Assembly (NCBI GenBank): GCA_017546705.1
Contig: JAFYSB010000026.1
Coordinates: 1-42,820 of the forward strand
Source: Paludibacteraceae bacterium
GTDB lineage: Bacteria > Bacteroidota > Bacteroidia > Bacteroidales > Paludibacteraceae
DNA length: 42,820 bases
Direction: 5' to 3'
Shown in pieces: positions 32,596 to 41,054 of this stretch. A program made the translations under genes and the position numbers. Below the pieces are notes generated by a model. The model had not been told where the DNA came from. It did not search any database and was given only the letters and a program-made list of their open reading frames with translations. Position 1 is the stretch's first letter; each line of letters begins with the position of its first letter.

Positions 32596-33558
32596 TTATT
32601 TCTCCTCGTATTTCAATTCAATTGCTTTTGGCCAAAAACATAGAATGGATGTTAAGAAAACAATATCCCGTTTCACCACTAACCAAATCATCTTTATAAT
32701 CTTCACTTCATTTTGCCTTTTTGCTTTTCTTAACAAAATCAATAGATACCCCACAAGCAATAATAACCACCAACATGATGGGTAAAAAATCGTACCAATA
32801 ATCATACTTGCCAAACACCCCAGTAATGTAAATGCTGTGTATTGCGCGGGGATTAAAAGACGTTTCCAATACTCCATATTTGTAAAATGTTTTCTAAACA
32901 CTACTGCTGAGTACTTTGCCCATGTAACATAAGTACTACGCAAATTATATGGCGTTGTATGATGTTTCACCAATAATTGACATTTTCTACACAATTTAAT
33001 GCTTCGTTCAGACATTCTCAATCCGAAGTCATAATCCTCATTCGCACGCAAGCGTGTATCTATGCCCCCTAATTCTTCCCAATATTTTCTTTCTACCATA
33101 AACAATCCTCCTGTGATTTGCTGGTAATATTCAGTGACATCTTTGGGATGTTTTTGCAGATGAGTATATTGCATAATCCATTGCGAATTATATACTATAT
33201 TTAAATGCAATCCCGATATAAATGGGTAAATAAGCCTTTTTTCATCATCACATAATACATGTTTTATAAAGTTGGGTTGAAGCTCCATATCCCCATCCAC
33301 GAAAAACAATATATCTCCTACGGCTGCTTTCGCTCCAATATTCCTTCCAACGCCAGCATTACATTCGCCTGTTACCAAGAAGACTCTAGTTTTAGGATAT
33401 GTTTTAGCCAATGCTATACTATCATCTGAAGAGCGGCTATCCACATAAATAACCTCATAGTTCTCAATTTGATCTAGAAGAACCACCTTTCGAATAGAAT
33501 CAAAGCATAATTTAAGCTTCCAACCCTCGTTTTTACCTATAACAATAAAACTAATCAT
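32596..33558 (-). CDS. GT2 glycosyltransferase with C-terminal membrane region
   Basis: A 320-residue GT-A protein. It opens MISFIVIGKNEGWKLKLCFD, has the nucleotide-binding VDSRSSDDS and the metal-binding FFVDGDMEL (DGD in place of DxD), and then the acceptor-side GGIDTRLRANEDYDFGLRM. Residues about 235-275 are hydrophobic (LLGCLASMIIGTIF, WWLLLLVGYLLILL) and should anchor it in the membrane. The sugar it transfers is unknown. Confidence 0.85.
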   Translation of the reverse strand: MISFIVIGKNEGWKLKLCFDSIRKVVLLDQIENYEVIYVDSRSSDDSIALAKTYPKTRVFLVTGECNAGVGRNIGAKAAVGDILFFVDGDMELQPNFIKHVLCDDEKRLIYPFISGLHLNIVYNSQWIMQYTHLQKHPKDVTEYYQQITGGLFMVERKYWEELGGIDTRLRANEDYDFGLRMSERSIKLCRKCQLLVKHHTTPYNLRSTYVTWAKYSAVVFRKHFTNMEYWKRLLIPAQYTAFTLLGCLASMIIGTIFYPSCWWLLLLVGYLLILLRKAKRQNEVKIIKMIWLVVKRDIVFLTSILCFWPKAIELKYEEK

Positions 33559-33564
33559 TCTATT

Positions 33565-34683
33565 TTATATATTAATTGTAAATCCTCCTATAGTATAATT
33601 ATTTCGACAACGCTCCATTATCTCCTGTGTATACTTTCCTAAAGTAGGATTTCCTGCAAATTGGAATAACCAGGCACTAAAACTACCAACATTTAATTCT
33701 ATTAATTTCGGGCAATCATCAACATCCATATATATATCTAGTGCTATGATATTATGATGTAAAACCGTTTTTATAACATTTGTTGCAAAAAGTTTTACTT
33801 GCTCATAATTCGGAATCTTATAGATATTATTCGCAAAATCAATGTCATTGAATATTTCATATTTAACTCCCAAATAATTACAAACGTACTTGTTCAATAC
33901 GCCATTATCATCTATCCCACAGAACACTCCACCTTGATGGGCATTATCCATTATGGAACCAGAGGCCCCTATTCTCAACACCGCACCTAGAATTTCTACA
34001 TCATTCTTTTCATTGCGATATACAGCCATGCGAATTGTATTCACCGATGTAGAATTGAATTGAGCCAAATAGTTAGATTGTGCTGCCTTTTCTTGTATCA
34101 AGTAATTTTTTTTATATGTTTGTTTTAGATAATCTAAAGTTAATCGGTTTTGCCTTTGATTTATCCATTCATTAGTATCATTCCTGTAAAACATATCCAC
34201 GCCCCGACCAGATCCTTCTAGTGATGGTTTAACAATAATGGAACTTACAGGTATTTTAACTAACAACTGCGAAAGATTATCTTCCTGTATTACCTCATAT
34301 TTATCTGTATAATAAGTACCATTGATATTTCTCAAATATGTCGTAGGTAAATATCCTCTTTCTACCAAGCGTGGTAACATATTTTTATCGCCATAGTATC
34401 CTACAAACTTTTGTGGCATCATAACAGGCTCTACCACATTTGCAAAAACTTCCAATGGTAAGATATCCATGTTGTTACCTACGTATCTAGAAAAAACCCG
34501 ATAAGCATAAGGTTTAATATTTTCATCGTAAGAATGCCAAATTTGCAACCATTCTTTCTCACCATCAGCACATTTTTGCGGTATAGAATTTTTCTCCATC
34601 ATTTGATCATACAAACGATAATAAGTCCTTCTGTTTTTATATATTCTCCAACCTCGTAATAATTTTCTCAATAATTCTTTCAT
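33565..34683 (-). CDS. Sugar-transfer-associated ATP-grasp protein
   Basis: The 372-residue protein resembles the ATP-grasp family associated with sugar-transfer genes. Recognisable blocks are SSIIVKPSLEGSGRGVDMF (ATP lysine and glycine loop), KNYLIQEKAAQ, NTIRMAVYRN and the metal-binding IALDIYMDVDDCPKLIELNVG. It is different from the TupA-like protein in the same operon, so the polysaccharide may carry two amide- or peptide-type decorations. The acceptor and donor are unknown. It lies one base after the acetyltransferase gene. Confidence 0.78.
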   Translation of the reverse strand: MKELLRKLLRGWRIYKNRRTYYRLYDQMMEKNSIPQKCADGEKEWLQIWHSYDENIKPYAYRVFSRYVGNNMDILPLEVFANVVEPVMMPQKFVGYYGDKNMLPRLVERGYLPTTYLRNINGTYYTDKYEVIQEDNLSQLLVKIPVSSIIVKPSLEGSGRGVDMFYRNDTNEWINQRQNRLTLDYLKQTYKKNYLIQEKAAQSNYLAQFNSTSVNTIRMAVYRNEKNDVEILGAVLRIGASGSIMDNAHQGGVFCGIDDNGVLNKYVCNYLGVKYEIFNDIDFANNIYKIPNYEQVKLFATNVIKTVLHHNIIALDIYMDVDDCPKLIELNVGSFSAWLFQFAGNPTLGKYTQEIMERCRNNYTIGGFTINI

Positions 34684-34684
34684 A

Positions 34685-35188
34685 TTATTTCATTTTTAAA
34701 ATTTTGGCAGGCACACCGCCTACGACACTATTATCTGGAATATCTTTAGTAACCACAGCATTTGCCCCTATAGTTACATTATTGCCTACTCGTACTCCAC
34801 CCACAACTTTTGCTCCGGCATAAATGACCACATCATCTCCAATGATTGGAGCTTTGTCACCATTGTATCCAATCGTTACTTGTTGATTGATCCAAACATT
34901 CTTACCTATTGACTCGGCAGTTATTATCGTGGCAAAACCATGCTGTATATATAGCCCCCCCCCGATTTGTGAGGTTTTGATATATAAACACTCTTGCTCT
35001 GGCAATAGAATGCGTAAAATACGCTGAACTATCCGTAAGACCATCCCACTTCTACGCATACGATAGTACGCCACAGAACGAAACGCTTTATTCTTTAAAA
35101 ATAAGCTCAACATGCCACTATCTGCTGAAAGTTGCTCTACTTGAGCCCAATGCCGAAAATCTTGTTTCAGCAAACCTATACTATTCAT
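34685..35188 (-). CDS. Hexapeptide-repeat acetyltransferase (CysE-like) with G9 tract
   Basis: A 167-residue left-handed beta-helix transferase of the serine acetyltransferase-like branch common in capsule loci. After a helical N-terminus comes IGGGLYIQHGFATIITAESI, then hexapeptide repeats (IGYNGDKAPIIGDDVVIYAG, VVGGVRVGNNVTIGANAVV) and the ending VVGGVPAKILKMK. Acetyl-CoA-dependent O-acetylation of a sugar is the likely role. The three glycines of IGGGLY are encoded by nine consecutive G residues (C9 at 34955-34963 on the + strand). A gain or loss of one base would shift frame after about 78 residues and remove the catalytic part. It overlaps the upstream GT2 stop by four bases. Confidence 0.85.
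   Translation of the reverse strand: MNSIGLLKQDFRHWAQVEQLSADSGMLSLFLKNKAFRSVAYYRMRRSGMVLRIVQRILRILLPEQECLYIKTSQIGGGLYIQHGFATIITAESIGKNVWINQQVTIGYNGDKAPIIGDDVVIYAGAKVVGGVRVGNNVTIGANAVVTKDIPDNSVVGGVPAKILKMK
34955..34963 (-). repeat. G9 tract inside the acetyltransferase coding sequence
   Basis: Nine C on the + strand (G on the coding strand) lie in frame as GGG GGG GGG within the sequence encoding QIGGGLY. Homopolymers of this length are classic slippage sites. Confidence 0.9.
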
Positions 35189-36069
35189 AGAAATGCTCCC
35201 TTCTTTTTTGATAGTTGTCTATGAAGTATAATTTCTTTTTTCAAACTATATGCTTCCACCCATGCATGCCAGTATAATTTCAATCCCTTTATATCAACAT
35301 GTAGCAGCGACTTCATCAATTTACGACACAAAACACTCCAACAAGCAATAACTCCTCTTATAGCAGAGTAATTTATATCTTTCCATATCCCCATATAAAC
35401 CAAACGTTGACGATAAATTTCTTGTTCTAAAGTCATCTCTTTGTTTGCTATAGGATGCTCATGGTATGCAATAGTGGCAGTATCAACCCCTATTTGACCT
35501 CCCCAATACTGCACTCGACGAATGTAATCGTTATCTTCTCCATAATGCGGAAAAATGGAATCGAAACCACCAACCACTTCAACGCATTGTCTTGACACAA
35601 ACCAAACAGCAGCATTAACAAAACCAACATTTTCGATTTTTTTAGAGTAGAAATCTATATTGCTCTGCTCGCAGAACCGAGCAAAATGTCGTTCCACTCC
35701 TCCTTGCTCTGTATTCATCTGCAATGGTGATAAAATCCAATACTCCAGATGCTGTTTTTGCGCTGCTATCAGTTTTTCAATTGTATCAGGCAGTAACCAT
35801 GCATCTTGATTGAGGAGCAATACATAATCATATTTATTGTCCAATGCATAGCGCAAACCGATGTTATTAGCTTGTCCAAAGCCCAGATTCTTGTCCATTG
35901 CACGCACAATTGCCTTTGGATATTCCTCCTGCAGAATAGACAAAGTATCATCCGTAGAAGCATTATCCACCACAAACGCATCGTAACGCTCCATATCCAC
36001 CGAATTCAAACATTGATGAATCCAATCATGCGCATTGTAAGTTACTATGATTACTAATACTTTATCCAT
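35185..36069 (-). CDS. GT2 glycosyltransferase (WbbL-like)
   Basis: A 294-residue inverting GT-A protein. It opens MDKVLVIIVTYNAHDWIHQC with the nucleotide-binding VVDNASTDDT. NLGFGQANNIGLRYAL and LLNQDAWLLPD follow, where the DxD is reduced to QDA, as in rhamnosyltransferase-like WbbL members. GGFDSIFPHYGEDNDYIRRV is the acceptor-side block with the ED pair. It overlaps the WbsX-like stop by 8 bases and the acetyltransferase start by four. The transferred sugar is unknown; rhamnose is one possibility from the family. Confidence 0.87.
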   Translation of the reverse strand: MDKVLVIIVTYNAHDWIHQCLNSVDMERYDAFVVDNASTDDTLSILQEEYPKAIVRAMDKNLGFGQANNIGLRYALDNKYDYVLLLNQDAWLLPDTIEKLIAAQKQHLEYWILSPLQMNTEQGGVERHFARFCEQSNIDFYSKKIENVGFVNAAVWFVSRQCVEVVGGFDSIFPHYGEDNDYIRRVQYWGGQIGVDTATIAYHEHPIANKEMTLEQEIYRQRLVYMGIWKDINYSAIRGVIACWSVLCRKLMKSLLHVDIKGLKLYWHAWVEAYSLKKEIILHRQLSKKKGAFL

Positions 36070-37177
36070 TCAATGCTCGCTTAAATGCCTCTAAATATTG
36101 TTTACCCCATCTTTGATCTGGCTCCAAATGGTTTCCTTCAGCCCATTCATTCCAAGCATTAATAAAAAAGAGATTTTCTTCTTTAGAAAATGGATTAAAT
36201 AATTTAATTTTCATTCTACACCACCATTCAAATAATGCAGGGGTACTATTTTTAAATATTGTAGCCATATTCTGAGGGCGTCGAGCAGAATTATCCCACA
36301 TAGGAAGAACACAGGGATAACATTTTCTATCAGGCTTGAATAATTCTATATCATACTTGATGAATTTCTCATAATCAACAATTCTATCTTTGCGTACAAA
36401 CTCGACATTAATCATACGACAAATCTCTTTTTTTACTTTTTTTACAATTCGTTCCCATAAACTCAATTGCAACAAATCTTGTTCATATTTCGCAAATGTC
36501 GTAGAGAATGGTTGAAATTCAATCATAGCATCAAAGCCATATACCATGAGATTTTTCTCAGAAATTTGAGAGCAACGCTCAAAACAACATAAATACAAAT
36601 CTATCCCCTCCTTACGCGCTTCTTCTCGAAAAACACGAATTGTATCTTTCACATTAGGCAATACATCTTCCTTATAAATTATAAATACAGGCTTGCCATC
36701 TATTCGTATATATCTAGGATCCTTAAAATATTTCAACAAATACTTAATATGTGCTATATCATCTTCTACAGAATACTCTTGTTTTATCAACACTTGCTTT
36801 TCTGCGCCATCCCAACTTCGAGTCCAATTCTCATTGGCCCAACACATACAAAATGGAAAATCCGGTTTCCCCAACTCCAAAACCTCGCTTAAAGGACGCT
36901 CCATTAACAGTTTTCCATTAAACCAATAATGATAATAACAAAAACCATATATTCCATAATCTTTTGCCATTCTTGCTTGCTTTTCACGTACTTCTGGCAA
37001 ACGTAAATCATAGAAACCCAAATCTGCAGGCAGATGTGGCTGATAATGCCCATTAAAACGAGGAGTTCCTTTTACTACATTGGTCCATTCTGTAAACCCC
37101 TCTCCCCACCATTCGTTATTTTCCTTAAATGGATGATATTGAGGAAGATATATTGCTATCGGTCTTATTTTCTTCAT
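36062..37177 (-). CDS. WbsX-like protein (GH99-related)
   Basis: The 371-residue protein matches the WbsX/GH99-like group. It starts IRPIAIYLPQYHPFKENNEW, continues WGEGFTEWTNVVKG, and has GIYGFCYYHYWFNGKLLMERP, FCMCWANENWTRSWDG and the C-terminal FINAWNEWAEGNHLEPD. These proteins are found in O-antigen and capsule clusters and relate to endo-alpha-mannosidase-type glycosidases. Whether they cleave or transfer sugars is not settled. It has no signal peptide and so should act in the cytoplasm. It overlaps the preceding GT2 by four bases. Confidence 0.87.
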   Translation of the reverse strand: MKKIRPIAIYLPQYHPFKENNEWWGEGFTEWTNVVKGTPRFNGHYQPHLPADLGFYDLRLPEVREKQARMAKDYGIYGFCYYHYWFNGKLLMERPLSEVLELGKPDFPFCMCWANENWTRSWDGAEKQVLIKQEYSVEDDIAHIKYLLKYFKDPRYIRIDGKPVFIIYKEDVLPNVKDTIRVFREEARKEGIDLYLCCFERCSQISEKNLMVYGFDAMIEFQPFSTTFAKYEQDLLQLSLWERIVKKVKKEICRMINVEFVRKDRIVDYEKFIKYDIELFKPDRKCYPCVLPMWDNSARRPQNMATIFKNSTPALFEWWCRMKIKLFNPFSKEENLFFINAWNEWAEGNHLEPDQRWGKQYLEAFKRALNG

Positions 37178-38136
37178 AAACGTATAATGTTTTTTAATTT
37201 TATTATTCTAACAGCCACTCGCCAACCGAAAATATTTTTCAGCATATGGAATAAACGACCACGATTTTCAAAATTCAAATTCAAGCCACGTACATTCATT
37301 GACTTCACCATATCTTTTACCAAAAATCTATTTTGTGGATACCAGGCCGTAAGTACATCTGTGTAATGTATTTCACATGCACGTTTGGCATAAATAGACT
37401 TGGAATGTGACAAGATTACATCTGCTATCACATCACACACTAATGCCTCTGATTGCAATTGTTGCTGTGACAATGGCTTACCACTAACACTATTCTCCAC
37501 TTGCCGATAGTAAAATATCGCATCAGGAACATACAGCAATTGCTTCGCTAATGCAAGCACTCTCGCCATATATTCACAATCTTGGGCACGCATCAAACTC
37601 TCATTCCAGTTACCTACTGCCATTACAAGTTTCCGTGGAAGTAGATAAGTAGAATAAGGAAAAGAATTTAAGTGATTTTCCCAAATCGCCACTTGTGCAT
37701 CTACAGCAGGAACATAATCTTGACAGAGACTCCACATAGAAGCCTTGGTACATTGACCATTTGCTAATAATCTCAAGCAAGAGCCATAAACTATTGTATC
37801 TTCATCTAAATCAGTATTCAATTGCAAAGATAATTTGTTACGCTCTAACTTGTCATCCGCATCTAAATACTGAATATAATCTCCTATGATATGCTTTAAT
37901 GCGGTATTACGTGCCACGCATCCGCCTTGATTAGCTTGATGATATACTTGTATACGATTATCTTGTGCTGCAAATTGTCTAACAATTTGTAAAGTATCAT
38001 CCGTACTTCCATCATCAACAATAATTAATTCCCAATTGGTCCATGTTTGATCTAACACTGACTCAATCGCCTCTGCGATATACGCAGACGCATTGTATGC
38101 TGGCATTATGATTGATACAAGTGGATTAGTTTTCAT
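37174..38136 (-). CDS. GT2 glycosyltransferase
   Basis: A 320-residue GT-A enzyme opening PLVSIIMPAYNASAYIAEAI, with IIVDDGSTDDT and IQYLDADDKLE (DAD metal site), followed by acceptor-side MRAQDCEYMARVL. The C-terminus is basic and hydrophobic (IKLKNIIRL) and may lie on the membrane. Overlaps of four bases with both neighbours (ATGA) show tight translational coupling. The sugar is unknown. Confidence 0.88.
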   Translation of the reverse strand: MKTNPLVSIIMPAYNASAYIAEAIESVLDQTWTNWELIIVDDGSTDDTLQIVRQFAAQDNRIQVYHQANQGGCVARNTALKHIIGDYIQYLDADDKLERNKLSLQLNTDLDEDTIVYGSCLRLLANGQCTKASMWSLCQDYVPAVDAQVAIWENHLNSFPYSTYLLPRKLVMAVGNWNESLMRAQDCEYMARVLALAKQLLYVPDAIFYYRQVENSVSGKPLSQQQLQSEALVCDVIADVILSHSKSIYAKRACEIHYTDVLTAWYPQNRFLVKDMVKSMNVRGLNLNFENRGRLFHMLKNIFGWRVAVRIIKLKNIIRL

Positions 38137-39974
38137 AATAAATGCTTTTTTATCTTTCTACAATAATTAAACCATTTATAGCATCTACTAACTCGTTTCC
38201 AACAATGCGGCAATTGTTGTTTTATATAATCTTTTTTAAGATTATTAGCATATACAGCCAGTTCGTAACAACGTAAATATATTACCCATCTAACCCCGAA
38301 ATGAGATATAGCGAAAGCACATAATTCACTAATAATATGACATAACGACTCTAATGTTTTTTCTATTTTTACAGATGTCATTATTGATCCAGGTCTAACT
38401 CGACGATGGAAAAACATACGAGGTATATACATCATTGTACTTGCCAAAGCATATAGTTGTGGTGTAAACAATTCATCTTCGTGAATCAATCCCTCTTCAA
38501 AAGTCAAATCATTTTTTACCAACAAATCTCGACGGATAAAATTCAAGCAAGCCGATGCCCGCATTGCTCCACTCTGAATCATTTGCTTAAACAATTGTTT
38601 AGCAGACATTGCCTGATTTACATCAGATTGCAATAATTTACGTCTGTCATAATCATTCTGTATTTCTTCAGAACATTTTTCCACTCCGTCCACAAACGAC
38701 AATGCATCAAACAATACAACATCTACATTACCATGTATCGCCTTCTGATAGCACACATCCATAGCATCATGTTCTAACCAATCATCGCTATCCATAAAAT
38801 ACACGTACTCCCCTTTAGCGACTTTTAATCCAGCATTGCGTGCACCACTCAACCCACGATTTTCTTGTTCTATCAATTTTATACGCGAATCAGCTTGCAT
38901 ATATTTGCGAATAATATCTGCACTATTATCAGGAGAACCATCATTCACACAGATAATCTCAATATCCTGCAATGTTTGATTTACCAATGAATCAAGACAC
39001 TCTACAAGATATTGCTCTACATTGTAGATGGGTACTATAATAGATACTAGAGGAGTTGTAATTGTACGAACACGATGTAGTTCTAACATATTGTCCTTTT
39101 TTCTCACACATCCTTCTTGAACAATTACTGCAGAGTGGTAACCACATGCTTGCACATCTGCGGTCACTTCTTTATTTACTTCTCCATATGGATAAGAGAA
39201 ATGCAAAATAGGTTTCTCAATAATCGCTTCTAAATATTTTTTAGAATTCGACAATTCGTCAAAACGTATATCAGGTAGTTGCTTTGTTAGGCGCGCATGG
39301 GAAACTGTATGTGATCCGATAGTACAAAGTTTCTCTTTGCCCAGAAAAATCAAATCATCATTAGATAGACATAACTGATTGTTTAATCTTTGATTCGTCT
39401 CGATCCAATTAAAGCCCATTTCATCAAACCATTGTTGACATTCATTGGTATCTCGCTGAGATAAAATAGCATGGATTTTATCAAACACCGCATTTTTCTC
39501 GTCTAATGATTTTATTTCATAGATTTTATTTCCTAAGTTTATTTCTGCATTAAACATTAGGATTTCTTCCAACACATACCACCATAGAAAAGTCGTTCTC
39601 GTAACCATTGAAGTGGAAACGTAGATGGTAAAAGGTACATTATATTTTTGGCAGATAGGCAATGCTTCCATCAAATTATCCTTGTAACCATCATCGAAAG
39701 TAATCGTAACGTATTTCTGGTTTTGGAAAAAGGATTTCGTTCTTTTTATATTAATAAATTCATCCAACGAAACAAACTGGTAGTGTCGCTTTTTATAAGA
39801 TAAGATTATCTTTTCAAATTGGTTTGGAGTTATTTCTAACGCTTTATTTTTTTGCAAGGTGGCCCCTTTAGATGTAACACGATGTAACATCAAAATATCC
39901 CCAACTATCGGATTTTTGATATCTCGATAGATGGTTCTCAATTGATGCCATATATTACGCAATATACTTTTCAT
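38133..39974 (-). CDS. Fusion of CE4 polysaccharide deacetylase and GT2 glycosyltransferase
   Basis: One 613-residue reading frame holds two enzymes. The N-terminal NodB/CE4 part has ITFDDGYKDN (the two Asp at residues 94-95), the metal histidines in SHTVSH (222 and 226) and SYPYG (263-267). The GT2 part begins at about residue 305 with PLVSIIVPIYNVEQYLVECL, then VNDGSPDNS and FMDSDDWLE. No linker, stop or shift separates them, and TIRT-type deacetylase ending runs straight into the GT2 start. I chose the ATG at 39974, which overlaps the upstream stop (ATGA), over that at 39983, which adds three residues. It may couple N-deacetylation of one sugar to addition of the next. No signal peptide is seen, so both domains should face the cytoplasm. 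Confidence 0.88.
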   Translation of the reverse strand: MKSILRNIWHQLRTIYRDIKNPIVGDILMLHRVTSKGATLQKNKALEITPNQFEKIILSYKKRHYQFVSLDEFINIKRTKSFFQNQKYVTITFDDGYKDNLMEALPICQKYNVPFTIYVSTSMVTRTTFLWWYVLEEILMFNAEINLGNKIYEIKSLDEKNAVFDKIHAILSQRDTNECQQWFDEMGFNWIETNQRLNNQLCLSNDDLIFLGKEKLCTIGSHTVSHARLTKQLPDIRFDELSNSKKYLEAIIEKPILHFSYPYGEVNKEVTADVQACGYHSAVIVQEGCVRKKDNMLELHRVRTITTPLVSIIVPIYNVEQYLVECLDSLVNQTLQDIEIICVNDGSPDNSADIIRKYMQADSRIKLIEQENRGLSGARNAGLKVAKGEYVYFMDSDDWLEHDAMDVCYQKAIHGNVDVVLFDALSFVDGVEKCSEEIQNDYDRRKLLQSDVNQAMSAKQLFKQMIQSGAMRASACLNFIRRDLLVKNDLTFEEGLIHEDELFTPQLYALASTMMYIPRMFFHRRVRPGSIMTSVKIEKTLESLCHIISELCAFAISHFGVRWVIYLRCYELAVYANNLKKDYIKQQLPHCWKRVSRCYKWFNYCRKIKKHLL

Positions 39975-40804
39975 TTTCTGCAAAAACGTTTTAAAATGCC
40001 CAACAATCTTTCATAAAATGTTCTTTTATGAGGTTGTTGTAATCTTTCAGCTGTAATAAAATATTTATGCCATCTCCCCTTTAACAACATATCATATTGA
40101 CGAATCAATCGAATATTTTCTTGTCGTTTCAATTCCGCGTTCTTGCTAGACCATATGCCATCACTACATACTCGATAGATCGAAGTAATCTCTCTATGAT
40201 ATATCAACAACCCTTTTTCAGACAATGCGATATGCAGAATCCAATCTAACAAATCACTTTCATACACACAAGAATCAATAGCTTGTAATGCAGAATTTCT
40301 AATTACACAAGTTGATAGGTTATCAATGCAATTATTAGCAATTTGCTGTTCCAATGTAATAGCATAATTTGGCAAGTGCTCATCCCTATAAAAAGAAGGT
40401 ACAAATTCGTTTGTTTGTTCATAATAACGACATGGTCTATTCGCACTCAGCACACACTCACGATGTTCATCCAAAAAGTCTAAATGCTTTTGCAAATGAT
40501 ATGGATTACACCACCAGTCATCGCCCTCTAAGATTGCCACATAATCCCCCGTACAAGCGGCAAACGCACGCTTGTAATTGAGTACATGACCCATATTGGC
40601 CTCTTGTGGCAAGTAGATGAATGGAAATGGCGACTGCGCTTCATACGAACGAATGATCGCCACAGTATCATCCATAGAAGCATCATCCGCTACAATTACA
40701 CGCACCTCTACATCAGGGTTCACTCGCTGCATTATCAATCCATCTAATGCCTGAGCTATATATTGCGTTTGGTTATATGTGATTAAAACGATATCTAGTT
40801 TCAT
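39971..40804 (-). CDS. GT2 glycosyltransferase, first gene of the polysaccharide operon
   Basis: A 277-residue GT-A enzyme. It opens MKLDIVLITYNQTQYIAQAL, with VIVADDASMDDTVAIIRSYE for nucleotide binding, AILEGDDWWCNPYHLQKHLD for the metal site (GDD) and an acceptor-side LLDWILHIALSEKG. Its ATG follows the operon promoter by about 50 bases of leader. It ends with a four-base overlap into the deacetylase/GT2 fusion. The sugar is unknown. Confidence 0.88.
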   Translation of the reverse strand: MKLDIVLITYNQTQYIAQALDGLIMQRVNPDVEVRVIVADDASMDDTVAIIRSYEAQSPFPFIYLPQEANMGHVLNYKRAFAACTGDYVAILEGDDWWCNPYHLQKHLDFLDEHRECVLSANRPCRYYEQTNEFVPSFYRDEHLPNYAITLEQQIANNCIDNLSTCVIRNSALQAIDSCVYESDLLDWILHIALSEKGLLIYHREITSIYRVCSDGIWSSKNAELKRQENIRLIRQYDMLLKGRWHKYFITAERLQQPHKRTFYERLLGILKRFCRK

Positions 40805-40861
40805 ATATGCTTGTATTTTATTTTCTAGTTATTACTACAGCACTAGTCCTACTTTATCGCG

Positions 40862-40893
40862 CAAAGGTACAACTTTTTTCTGACATACGCAAA
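40862..40893 (-). promoter_or_regulatory. Promoter of the 12-gene polysaccharide operon
   Basis: On the reverse strand TTTG (40890-40893), a 20-base spacer and TACCTTTG (40862-40869) are a full-consensus promoter. No inverted repeats of the type seen at invertible capsule promoters flank it, and no UpxY/NusG-like gene follows. It is the only strong promoter found before the whole run to 28300. Confidence 0.8.
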
Positions 40894-40959
40894 TATTTTA
40901 GAAGAAAGGCGATAGATTATAAGCAAAAGGCGGGATTTTTTATAAAAAAAATCGGAATT

Positions 40960-40999
40960 TGTGGAGAAATTCACCACACAGAGATGCAAATGTGGAGAA
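40960..40999. repeat. TGTGGAGAA direct repeat in the divergent control region
   Basis: TGTGGAGAA occurs at 40960-40968 and 40991-40999, a step of 31 bases, with a small GTGG/CCAC inverted pair at 40961-40977. The copies lie 30-70 bases upstream of the HTH gene's -7 box and could be operator sites for the small HTH protein. The intergenic region 40805-41054 otherwise holds only the two promoters. Confidence 0.45.
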
Positions 41000-41029
41000 T
41001 TACGCTACAACCATGTTCCATAAAAGCAG

Positions 41030-41037
41030 TACCTTTG
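41030..41037 (+). promoter_or_regulatory. -7 box of the small HTH gene
   Basis: TACCTTTG followed by GCAGCG lies 17 bases before the ATG at 41055. No TTTG is found at the expected -33 distance, so the promoter may need an activator. Its position inside the longer upstream frame argues for 41055 as the start. Confidence 0.55.
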
Positions 41038-41054
41038 CAGCGAAAAACAAACGT

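Noticed and set aside
40862-40893. Invertible capsule promoter
   Set aside because: No matching inverted repeats flank the promoter and there is no invertase or UpxY-like gene nearby.
40959-41054. Extension of the small HTH protein to an upstream ATG
   Set aside because: The -7 box TACCTTTG at 41030-41037 lies within it, and the added residues do not resemble an HTH protein.
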